From: Arenibacter sp963972175
GTDB taxonomy: Bacteria; Bacteroidota; Bacteroidia; Flavobacteriales; Flavobacteriaceae
Assembly: GCA_963972175.1 (NCBI GenBank)
Contig: CAXAVP010000052.1
Coordinates: 1-19,703 of the forward strand
Direction: 5' to 3'
DNA: 19,703 nt
Shown one piece after another: positions 7,954 to 14,875 of this stretch; within the stretch, counting starts at the first letter, position 1; every line of letters starts with the position of its first letter. Made by a program: the position numbers and the translations under genes. The notes under the pieces are model-generated. The model made no database searches. It saw nothing but the letters and a program-made list of their open reading frames with translations, and was not told the origin of the DNA.

Positions 7954-7971
7954 ACATTACAACTTGTAAAA

Positions 7972-9288
7972 ATGGATTTAAAAGAAAAATTGGTTTCCTC
8001 ATTTTTGGCATTTGAAAACGGTGTGGACGTGGATAACCCAGTTCATGATATACGTTCAGAAGCCATTAAAAAATTTGAGGCAAAAGGGTTTCCCACCAAG
8101 AAAGAGGAGGCTTGGAAATACACTTCCTTAAATGCACTTCAGAAAATAGATTTCAGCATTTTCCCCAAAAAGGAGAGTAATCTGGAATACAGGGATGTAA
8201 AGAAGTACTTTCTACATGAAATAGATACCTTTAAGATTGTTTTTGTAGATGGGGTCTACAGTTCCTTTTTATCGGAAACCACCCATGATGGGGTGGATGT
8301 ATGTTTAATGAGTTCGGCCTTGAACAAACCCATGTATAAGCAAATAATAGATGTTTATTTTAATAAAATAGCTTCTCAAGAGGATTCCTTGACCAGTTTA
8401 AATACTGCCTTTAGCAAGGAAGGGGCCTATATTTATATTCCAAAGAATAAGATTCCAAAGAAGCCTATAGAGATTATTCATTTCGCAACAGGAAATGAAG
8501 CAGCTTTATTGTTGCAACCAAGAAACCTGATCATTGCCGAAGAGAATGCAGAGATGCAGATTATTGAGCGCCATCAGAGCTTGACTACCAATGAGGTGTT
8601 TACCAATTCCGTTACCGAAATTTTTGCTGCAAAGAATGCTATAGTGGACTACTATAAGGTGCAGAACGATTGTACTACCGCTTCTTTGATAGACAATACC
8701 TATATAGATCAAAAAGACGGAAGTGCTGTGAATGTGCACACTTTCTCCTTTGGGGGGAAATTAACACGTAACAATCTTAATTTCTATCAAAACGGGGAAC
8801 ATGTAGATTCTACTATGAAAGGGGTAACCATAATAGAGGGGAAGCAACATGTAGACCACCATACCCTGGTACACCATATTGAGCCTAATTGTGAAAGCCA
8901 TCAGGATTATAAGGGGATCTACGGCGAGAATGCAACCGGAGTTTTCAACGGGAAGATCATAGTGGAAAAAATAGCTCAAAAGACCAATGCGTTTCAGCAG
9001 AACAACAATATCTTGGTAAGTGATAAGGCTACGATAAATACCAAGCCACAGTTGGAGATCTTTGCAGATGATGTAAAGTGTTCCCATGGCTGTACTATTG
9101 GTCAGTTGGATGAGGAGGCCTTATTTTATCTCCAATCCAGGGGTATTCCTAAAAAGGAAGCCAGGGCCTTGTTGATGTATGCTTTTGCCAATAACGTATT
9201 GGAAAGCGTTAGAATCCCGGAATTAAAGGTGAGGATCAATAAGTTGATAGCCAATAAGCTGGAGGTTAGATTGGGGTTTGACCTATAA
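7972..9288 (+). CDS. sufD: Fe-S cluster assembly protein SufD
   Basis: 438 residues, close to the normal SufD length. It is a paralogue of SufB and forms the SufB-SufD heterodimer at the centre of the SufBC2D complex, where it contributes to iron entry and cluster formation. The N-terminal helical part contains the expected PTKKEEAWKYTSL. The C-terminal beta-helix core has VKCSHGCTIGQLDEEALFYLQSRGI, in which H372 corresponds by motif to the functionally important E. coli His360; C370 and C374 flank it. The start ATG 7972 follows a short A-rich run. sufS starts 17 bases after its stop, so the two are very probably cotranscribed. Confidence 0.96.
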   Translation: MDLKEKLVSSFLAFENGVDVDNPVHDIRSEAIKKFEAKGFPTKKEEAWKYTSLNALQKIDFSIFPKKESNLEYRDVKKYFLHEIDTFKIVFVDGVYSSFLSETTHDGVDVCLMSSALNKPMYKQIIDVYFNKIASQEDSLTSLNTAFSKEGAYIYIPKNKIPKKPIEIIHFATGNEAALLLQPRNLIIAEENAEMQIIERHQSLTTNEVFTNSVTEIFAAKNAIVDYYKVQNDCTTASLIDNTYIDQKDGSAVNVHTFSFGGKLTRNNLNFYQNGEHVDSTMKGVTIIEGKQHVDHHTLVHHIEPNCESHQDYKGIYGENATGVFNGKIIVEKIAQKTNAFQQNNNILVSDKATINTKPQLEIFADDVKCSHGCTIGQLDEEALFYLQSRGIPKKEARALLMYAFANNVLESVRIPELKVRINKLIANKLEVRLGFDL

Positions 9289-9305
9289 TACGGCTCGTTT
9301 CTGCA

Positions 9306-10556
9306 ATGGCCAAAATTTCAAATATCACCATGATAGATACTGTTTTAGACATATTGAGTATACGTAAGGATTTTCCAATTTTAAATAGGAAAGTTAATGG
9401 GTATCCCTTGGTGTATTTGGACAATGCGGCTACCTCACAGACGCCCCAAAAAGTGATCGACACTATAGTGGATTATTATTCTACCTATAATGCCAATATC
9501 CATAGGGGGGTGCATACGTTGTCCCAAGAGGCTACAGATATTTATGAGCAGGCCAGACAGAAAATACAGCAGCATTTTAATGCTGCTAAATCACATGAAA
9601 TAATATTTACCTCCGGTACAACCCATGGGGTTAATCTAGTGGCCAATGGTTTTGCCTCCTTCTTGGAAAAGGGGGATGAAATTATTGTTTCTGCCTTGGA
9701 GCACCATAGTAATATAGTGCCATGGCAAATGCTGTGCGAGCGAACCGGTGCCAATTTAAGGGTGATACCCATGAATTTGGAAGGGGAATTGGTCATGGAA
9801 GCGTATCATGAATTACTTTCCGATAGAACCAAATTGGTATTCTGTAACCATGTTTCCAATGCTTTGGGTACGGTGAATCCAATTCAGGAAATTATTGAGG
9901 CTGCACACCGTGTAGGTGCTGCAGTATTGATTGATGGGGCACAGGCTGCTCCGCACCTAAAAGCCGATGTTCAGCAATTGGATGTTGACTTCTACGTGGT
10001 TTCTGCACATAAAATGTGTGGTCCAACCGGAGTTGGGGTGCTGTACGGTAAGGAAGAATGGCTTAACAAACTACCACCATATCAAGGAGGCGGGGAGATG
10101 ATAGCGGAGGTGACTTTTGAAAAGACAACCTATGCCGAACTACCCCATAAATTTGAGGCGGGTACCCCAAACATATGTGGGGGAATAGCCTTTGGTGCGG
10201 CTTTGGATTATATGAATGCTATTGGTTTTGAAGCTATTGCCCAGTACGAACATGAACTGCTAGAGTATGCAACCAAAGAATTATTGGCTATTGAAGGCTT
10301 AAAAATTTACGGGAATGGTAAGAAGAAAACTGCGGTTGTTTCCTTTAATATAGAAGGCTTGCACCCATATGATATAGGAAGTATATTGGATAAGTTGGGC
10401 GTTGCCGTAAGAACGGGGCACCACTGCGCACAGCCCATAATGGATTTTTATAAAATACCTGGTACGGTAAGGGCCAGTTTTAGTTTTTACAATACCAAGG
10501 AAGAGGTAGATGTGCTGGTAAAGGCAGTAAAGCGTGCGCAAGCCATGTTGTCCTAA
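9306..10556 (+). CDS. sufS: Cysteine desulfurase SufS (group II)
   Basis: 416 residues from ATG 9306. An in-frame ATG at 9330 would give 408, closer to the usual 405-410, so the start is uncertain by eight residues. It is a PLP enzyme that removes sulfur from L-cysteine as an enzyme-bound persulfide and passes it to SufE. The PLP lysine is K236 in VVSAHKMCGPTGVG; the persulfide cysteine is C374 in RTGHHCAQPIM, the short-loop arrangement of SufS-type rather than IscS-type enzymes. LVYLDNAATSQTP near the N-terminus is another family marker. It is tightly coupled to sufD upstream; sufE follows 108 bases later with its own probable promoter. Confidence 0.96.
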   Translation: MAKISNITMIDTVLDILSIRKDFPILNRKVNGYPLVYLDNAATSQTPQKVIDTIVDYYSTYNANIHRGVHTLSQEATDIYEQARQKIQQHFNAAKSHEIIFTSGTTHGVNLVANGFASFLEKGDEIIVSALEHHSNIVPWQMLCERTGANLRVIPMNLEGELVMEAYHELLSDRTKLVFCNHVSNALGTVNPIQEIIEAAHRVGAAVLIDGAQAAPHLKADVQQLDVDFYVVSAHKMCGPTGVGVLYGKEEWLNKLPPYQGGGEMIAEVTFEKTTYAELPHKFEAGTPNICGGIAFGAALDYMNAIGFEAIAQYEHELLEYATKELLAIEGLKIYGNGKKKTAVVSFNIEGLHPYDIGSILDKLGVAVRTGHHCAQPIMDFYKIPGTVRASFSFYNTKEEVDVLVKAVKRAQAMLS

Positions 10557-10588
10557 CTACAGCCAGTTAATTTTCAATGTTTTAAATA

Positions 10589-10620
10589 GTTGATAGGCAA
10601 ATATACTTGTTGTATTTTTG
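10589..10620 (+). promoter_or_regulatory. Probable internal promoter for sufE
   Basis: TATTTTTG (10613-10620) is a perfect TAnnTTTG match. GTTG (10589-10592), one mismatch from TTTG, lies exactly 20 bases upstream, the same geometry as the main suf promoter. Transcription would start near 10627, inside the upstream extension that a TTG start at 10590 would need. This supports ATG 10665 as the real sufE start. Confidence 0.5.
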
Positions 10621-10664
10621 TTCAAAATTGTGGCCCGTGGTATAATGGGTTTCAAAAATCAGAT

Positions 10665-11087
10665 ATGGGTATAAAGGAAATACAGGAAGAAATCGTTGAT
10701 GAATTCTCTATGTTCGAGGATTGGATGCAACGCTATGAGTATATGATCGAATTGGGTAAATCATTGCCTTTGATCGAGGAGCAGTATAAGACGGAAGATA
10801 ATATCATTAAGGGCTGTCAGAGCAAGGTGTGGGTGCACGCCGAATTGGACGGTGATAAGTTGGTGTTTACTGCAGATAGTGATGCCATAATCACTAAAGG
10901 TATAATAGCGATATTGATACGGGCCTTTAGTAATCAAAGACCGCAGGATATTATAGATGCGGACACCGCTTTTATAGATCAGATAGGCTTAAAGGAACAT
11001 TTGTCGCCTACTAGGGCCAATGGTCTTGTAAGCATGATCAAACAGTTGAAATTATATGCTATAGCCTATCAAACCCAATTAAATTAA
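10665..11087 (+). CDS. sufE: Sulfur acceptor protein SufE
   Basis: 140 residues from ATG 10665, matching the SufE family length. SufE accepts persulfide sulfur from SufS, stimulates its activity, and relays sulfur to SufB. The acceptor cysteine is C51 in KGCQSKVWV, the same position as E. coli SufE Cys51. The C-terminal half (ALLIRAF-like region, then GLKEHLSPTRANGL) is typical. A longer frame opens at TTG 10590, but it would overlap the putative promoter and adds unconserved sequence, so I reject it. The SufT-like gene follows 64 bases downstream. Confidence 0.95.
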   Translation: MGIKEIQEEIVDEFSMFEDWMQRYEYMIELGKSLPLIEEQYKTEDNIIKGCQSKVWVHAELDGDKLVFTADSDAIITKGIIAILIRAFSNQRPQDIIDADTAFIDQIGLKEHLSPTRANGLVSMIKQLKLYAIAYQTQLN

Positions 11088-11151
11088 TTTGTTTGCAGTG
11101 TGGTTTTTTTGAAAGACAGACCGCTATTGCTTATCAATAAACATTTATCAA

Positions 11152-11484
11152 ATGAGTGACGAAATAACAACAATAGATACCCAGGAATTGGGTGAAAAGA
11201 TAGTAAGGGTTTTAAAGACTATTTATGACCCGGAAATACCTGTGGACATCTATGAGCTTGGGCTTATTTATGATGTCTTCGTAAACGAGGATTACGAAGT
11301 TAAAATACTTATGACCCTAACCTCTCCTAATTGTCCGGTTGCGGAATCACTACCTATGGAGGTAGAGGAAAAAGTAAAGTCCCTTGACGAATTAAAGGAT
11401 GTTGAGGTAGAAATTACTTTTGATCCCCCTTGGACACAGGAATTAATGAGTGAGGAAGCTAAGTTGGAATTGGGAATGCTGTAA
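11152..11484 (+). CDS. sufT: SUF-associated DUF59 (MIP18/PaaD-like) protein, SufT-like
   Basis: 110 residues forming a single DUF59 domain. The family signature YDPEIPVDIYELGLIYD spans residues 25-41, followed by LTSPNCP with the conserved C61 and by DPPWTQELMSEEAKLELGML at the C-terminus. Stand-alone DUF59 proteins in suf operons (SufT) help mature Fe-S proteins, and eukaryotic relatives belong to the cytosolic Fe-S targeting complex. The protein is cytosolic. Its position behind sufE makes the functional assignment safe at the level of Fe-S maturation, but client proteins cannot be predicted. The ATG at 11152 is the only good start. Confidence 0.92.
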   Translation: MSDEITTIDTQELGEKIVRVLKTIYDPEIPVDIYELGLIYDVFVNEDYEVKILMTLTSPNCPVAESLPMEVEEKVKSLDELKDVEVEITFDPPWTQELMSEEAKLELGML

Positions 11485-11505
11485 TAGCTTGTAATCTATT
11501 TACAG

Positions 11506-11513
11506 TAATTTTG
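11506..11513 (+). promoter_or_regulatory. Possible -7 promoter element upstream of DUF2480
   Basis: TAATTTTG is a perfect TAnnTTTG match in the gap between the DUF59 and DUF2480 genes, 92 bases before ATG 11605. The -33 region is weak; the nearest TTG (11489-11491) is too close. It may be chance, or may give DUF2480 some independent transcription. Confidence 0.3.
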
Positions 11514-11604
11514 GTCGTATAAAGGCCATAGGTGTTTCTCTTAATAGGTGTATCAATGCCAAGTAGCCGTTATAGCGGATTTCCCAACAATAAATTTCAT
11601 TATT

Positions 11605-12108
11605 ATGTCTGAAATCATCAATCGTGTTGCCCAAAGTAAACTGTTGACCTTTAACCTTGAGGATTATTATCCGGCAGGGGAAAGGGTGTTGTTGGATATT
11701 AAAGATTGGTTATACGAGGGCCTTATACTTAGGGAAAAGGATTTTAGGAGCCAATTGGAGAACCATGATTGGAGTGGGTACCAAGATGCCTACGTAGCGT
11801 TAAACTGCTCCACAGATGCCGTTATACCTGGCTGGGCCTATATGCTTATAGCTACCAAACTGCAGCCTTTTGCCAAAAAAGTAGTGATTGGGGATCTTGA
11901 AAGCCTGGAGTCGTCCCTATACCAATCCATATTGGAAGATTTGGATGTTTCAGCATTTGAGGGCAAACCTGTAATTATCAAAGGTTGTTCCAATAAACCT
12001 GTTCCGCCCAACGCTTATTTATGGGCTACCACCAAGATTCAGTCGGTTGCCAAAAGTGTTATGTACGGGGAAGCCTGCTCTTCTGTTCCGCTATTTAAGT
12101 CAAAATAA
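11605..12108 (+). CDS. DUF2480 family protein, SUF-linked, function unknown
   Basis: 167 residues from ATG 11605; a longer frame from 11548 lacks conserved character. I recognise it as DUF2480, a Bacteroidota family found near suf genes. There is no signal peptide or membrane segment, so it is cytosolic. It has exactly three cysteines, each in a distinctive motif: C68 in ALNCSTDAVIPGW, C128 in KGCSNKPVPPNAY, and C158 in GEACSSVPLF. Two are followed by serine-rich turns and prolines, compatible with metal or cluster binding, though this is inference. Its place after sufE and sufT suggests a role in Fe-S cluster assembly or delivery. It has no assigned biochemical function that I know of. Confidence 0.85.
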   Translation: MSEIINRVAQSKLLTFNLEDYYPAGERVLLDIKDWLYEGLILREKDFRSQLENHDWSGYQDAYVALNCSTDAVIPGWAYMLIATKLQPFAKKVVIGDLESLESSLYQSILEDLDVSAFEGKPVIIKGCSNKPVPPNAYLWATTKIQSVAKSVMYGEACSSVPLFKSK

Positions 12109-12145
12109 CCAGCAATAAGGTTGTTTCAATTTGTATCGCAATTCT

Positions 12146-12153
12146 TACTTTTG
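12146..12153 (+). promoter_or_regulatory. Probable -7 promoter element for the DUF3078 gene
   Basis: TACTTTTG is a perfect TAnnTTTG match 26 bases upstream of ATG 12180, in the short gap after DUF2480. The -33 side shows only TTG at 12121-12123 (22-base spacing). It suggests the outer-membrane protein gene can be transcribed separately from the suf genes. Confidence 0.45.
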
Positions 12154-12179
12154 TCATAATAAATAAAACACTATCTATT

Positions 12180-13112
12180 ATGAAAAAAATTGTACTAGGG
12201 GTAGTCGCACTGTTGGCTATGAACATTACGGTGGCCCAAAGCTTGGAGGAGTTAAAGGCCGAAAAAGCAAGTAAAAAGGACTCTATAGCCGCCATTCAGA
12301 AAAGGGTAGACGCCATTCAAGGCCAAATAGATGCTATACCGGGTTGGAAAACGGGAGCCTTTGGTACTATTGGTGCCACTATTTCGGGATTTAATAATTG
12401 GTATGCAAAAGGGGCCCCAAATTCGGATGCGGGAAATATTGGCATTACGGCCAATGCTTTCGCCAATCTTAAGGAGGCTAAATTTTTCTGGAGGAACTCC
12501 CTGAATGTTAACTTGGGATGGGTTAAAATTGATGATAAGGACATTGATACGGATGATGATAGTTTTCGTTCCTCCACGGATGTCTTTACGATTACTTCCT
12601 TATACGGACAGAAACTAAGCGAAAAATTTGCCATATCTACACTTGGTGAATATAGGACTACTATTATAGATAATTTTAACGATCCTGGGTATTTGGACGT
12701 GGGTCTTGGTGCCACATGGACACCAATTTCCGATTTGGTAGTAGTAATCCACCCATTAAACTACAACTTTGTTTTCAGTAGCGGGGATACCGTATTTGAA
12801 TCGTCCTTAGGGGCAAAAATAGTGGCGGATTATACCAGGCAATTGGGCAAGGTAAACTTTAAGACCAACCTGTCCCTATTTCAGAGCTATAAAAGTGCGG
12901 ACTACTCCAACTGGACCTGGACCAATTCTTTTGGATATACCTTATGGAAGGGTATTGGCTTAGGATTTGAATTTGGATTAAGGAACAATAAACAAGAGGC
13001 TTTAAATTACGCCATTGGCAACCTGGATACTGGCGATCCAACACCTACTTTTAATTCTATAGACAACGATTTACAGACCTATTGGTTATTTGGTCTAAAT
13101 TATTCCTTCTAA
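12180..13112 (+). CDS. DUF3078 family outer-membrane beta-barrel protein
   Basis: 310 residues. The N-terminus MKKIVLGVVALLAMNITVAQ is a Sec signal peptide with likely cleavage after the AQ region. Residues of about 21-52 are charged and Ala/Lys/Ile-rich with a coiled-coil look. The rest alternates polar and aromatic or hydrophobic residues in the manner of an outer-membrane barrel, with WKTGAFGTIGATISGFNNWYAKG near the start and an ending in aromatic-rich LFGLNYSF. I assign it to DUF3078, a Bacteroidota family of unknown function. It has its own promoter match and ends at the strong terminator at 13131-13162. A role in iron or metal supply would fit its place behind the suf genes, but nothing in the sequence shows it. 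Confidence 0.88.
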   Translation: MKKIVLGVVALLAMNITVAQSLEELKAEKASKKDSIAAIQKRVDAIQGQIDAIPGWKTGAFGTIGATISGFNNWYAKGAPNSDAGNIGITANAFANLKEAKFFWRNSLNVNLGWVKIDDKDIDTDDDSFRSSTDVFTITSLYGQKLSEKFAISTLGEYRTTIIDNFNDPGYLDVGLGATWTPISDLVVVIHPLNYNFVFSSGDTVFESSLGAKIVADYTRQLGKVNFKTNLSLFQSYKSADYSNWTWTNSFGYTLWKGIGLGFEFGLRNNKQEALNYAIGNLDTGDPTPTFNSIDNDLQTYWLFGLNYSF

Positions 13113-13130
13113 TAACAGGAATCTTGATAT

Positions 13131-13162
13131 AAAAAAAAGGCCCCTTGCGGGGCTTTTTTTTT
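13131..13162. terminator. Rho-independent terminator, probably bidirectional
   Basis: GCCCC (13140-13144) pairs with GGGGC (13149-13153) around a TTGC loop. Eight A residues precede the stem and nine T residues follow it. It lies 18 bases after the DUF3078 stop. The A-run means it can also terminate minus-strand transcripts coming from hflX, which has no nearer terminator. Confidence 0.95.
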
Positions 13163-13586
13163 AGCTAAGTAGATTTTTTGGTAAAATTTGGTTTACTATT
13201 ATAAATTTTCACCTTAGGTTAAGTGCTGATTTGGGGAAAAAGCACTTGAAAAAAAGATTGATATTTGATTTGGGGATAAATACCTTTTCTTAATTACAGT
13301 GTAAAGATAGGCCTAATTGGTCTTCCCGTTTCATTTTTGTTGTGAACGTAGTACAGTATGTTGTGAACAAAACCAATGGTATCGTTTGTCCGATGAACGG
13401 CATGCTAGCTGCAGCTATTTTCCTTGTTTTAAGCCTAATAGGTTTAAAAGAGGTATGTGTGTCCTATTAATTATAGGCCTCAGTCCACCTTTTGAGCCAT
13501 CTTCATGGCAAGGGAACTATAGGTTTATCCGCACCTCTAAGACCCTTGATCAGGTTATTCCCTATAGAGGGCAAACTCCTATGCTT
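13163..13586. other. Repeat-containing intergenic region between DUF3078 and hflX
   Basis: No gene is convincingly supported. The region holds a 7-base inverted repeat AAGTGCT (13221-13227)/AGCACTT (13241-13247), an 11-base direct repeat TGATTTGGGGA at 13227-13237 and 13266-13276, and a 10-base direct repeat TGTTGTGAAC at 13338-13347 and 13359-13368, offset by 21 bases. A 37-residue minus-strand ORF (13403 to 13290) starting MPFIGQTIPLVLFTT could exist but lacks support. A longer plus-strand frame (13317-13616) has a TTG start and overlaps hflX antisense; I treat it as spurious. Confidence 0.5.
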
Positions 13587-14798
13587 CTAGTATTCGTCCA
13601 GGTTTTCTGGGTATAGAAAGTTGTTATAGGGAAATCGGGTAACATGAATATCGCGTACCTCATCATAAACCCGTTTTCTAAACTCTTTAAGGTTTTCCTT
13701 GTTCAATGCCGATATAAACAGCGCCTTGTCACCCACCCGTCTCATCCAGGTATTTTTCCATTCTTCTATGGTGAAATGCTTGGTTGTTTTTTCGGTTACC
13801 AAATCATCATCATCAATGGTCTTGTGTTCATATTGGTCTATCTTATTGAACACCATAATGGTCTTTTTGTCAGAACTATCTATTTCTGAAAGGATTTGGT
13901 TCACTGAATCTATATGTTCCTCAAAATTGGGATGCGAAATGTCTACCACGTGGAGTAGCAAGTCGGCTTCACGAACCTCATCCAAGGTGCTTTTAAAGCT
14001 CTCTACCAGCTGTGTAGGCAGTTTTCTAATAAATCCTACCGTATCGCTCAATAAGAAGGGTAGGTTGCCTATAACCACTTTTCTAACAGTAGTGTCCAAG
14101 GTGGCAAAGAGTTTATTTTCTGCAAAAACATCGCTTTTGCTGATGACGTTCATTAAGGTAGATTTCCCTACGTTGGTATAGCCTACTAGGGCAACACGTA
14201 CCAAGGCCCCTCTATTGCCTCTTTGGGTCTCCATCTGCTTATCTACTTTTAGCAGCTTTTTTTTGAGAAGGGAAATACGGTCGCGTACTATACGTCTGTC
14301 CGTTTCAATTTCCGTTTCCCCAGGTCCCCGCATTCCAATTCCCCCTTTTTGACGCTCCAAGTGGGTCCATAAGCCGGTTAGTCTTGGAAGTAAGTATTCA
14401 TATTGTGCCAATTCAACTTGGGTTCTTGCATAACTGGTCTGGGCCCGTTGTGCAAAAATGTCCAGGATTAAACTGGTTCTGTCCAAAATCTTACATTTTA
14501 ATTGCCGCTCTATGTTTCGCTGCTGACCGGGACTAAGTTCGTCATCAAATATAACGGAGCCAATGTCGTTCTGTTTTACATAGGACTCCACTTCCTGCAT
14601 CTTCCCACTACCTATATACGTTTTGGGATTGGGGACATCTATACGCTGTACAAAGCGCTTACAGACCTCTCCTCCTGCGGTGTAAGTAAGAAATTCAAGT
14701 TCGTCCAAATATTCGGTTACCTTTTCCTCATTTTGGTCCTTGTTCATTACTCCTATGAGTACGGCCTTTTCGTATTCTATGGTCTTCTTTTCTAACAT
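13587..14798 (-). CDS. hflX: GTPase HflX
   Basis: 403 residues. HflX is a ribosome-associated GTPase that splits or rescues stalled 70S ribosomes under stress. The N-terminal HflX domain has NPKTYIGSGKMQEV and FDDELSPGQQRNIE; a helical linker contains GGIGMRGPGETEIETDRR, which is diagnostic. The GTPase domain carries G1 GYTNVGKST (206-214), a threonine-rich G2 segment TLDTTVRKV, G3 DTVGF (from D252), G4 NKID (318-321) and a G5 SALNKENL. The ATG at 14798 fits a -7 element just upstream. It is divergent from the nuclease-family gene at 14876. Downstream, the nearest strong terminator is the shared one at 13131-13162. Confidence 0.97.
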   Translation of the reverse strand: MLEKKTIEYEKAVLIGVMNKDQNEEKVTEYLDELEFLTYTAGGEVCKRFVQRIDVPNPKTYIGSGKMQEVESYVKQNDIGSVIFDDELSPGQQRNIERQLKCKILDRTSLILDIFAQRAQTSYARTQVELAQYEYLLPRLTGLWTHLERQKGGIGMRGPGETEIETDRRIVRDRISLLKKKLLKVDKQMETQRGNRGALVRVALVGYTNVGKSTLMNVISKSDVFAENKLFATLDTTVRKVVIGNLPFLLSDTVGFIRKLPTQLVESFKSTLDEVREADLLLHVVDISHPNFEEHIDSVNQILSEIDSSDKKTIMVFNKIDQYEHKTIDDDDLVTEKTTKHFTIEEWKNTWMRRVGDKALFISALNKENLKEFRKRVYDEVRDIHVTRFPYNNFLYPENLDEY

Positions 14799-14814
14799 AA
14801 ACTTATTTAAAGTA

Positions 14815-14822
14815 CAAATCTA
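14815..14822 (-). promoter_or_regulatory. Probable -7 promoter element for hflX
   Basis: On the minus strand this reads TAGATTTG, a perfect TAnnTTTG match, 16 bases before the hflX ATG. The -33 element is not clear. The transcript leader would be short, about 10 bases. A looser TATTTTAG at 14848-14855 on the plus strand could serve the divergent gene at 14876. Confidence 0.45.
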
Positions 14823-14875
14823 ATCAATACTTGCAAAGGGATTTTCGTATTTTAGCAATCGGTTAAAAATTTTGG

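Noticed and set aside
10590..10664. TTG start for SufE
   Set aside because: The extension overlaps a promoter match, is not SufE-like, and would move the acceptor cysteine away from its usual position 51.
11548..11604. Upstream extension of the DUF2480 frame
   Set aside because: Nineteen unconserved-looking residues before a good ATG; the family length is reached from 11605.
13317..13616. Plus-strand 99-codon frame between DUF3078 and hflX
   Set aside because: TTG start, cysteine- and aromatic-rich composition unlike neighbours, and its end overlaps hflX in antisense.
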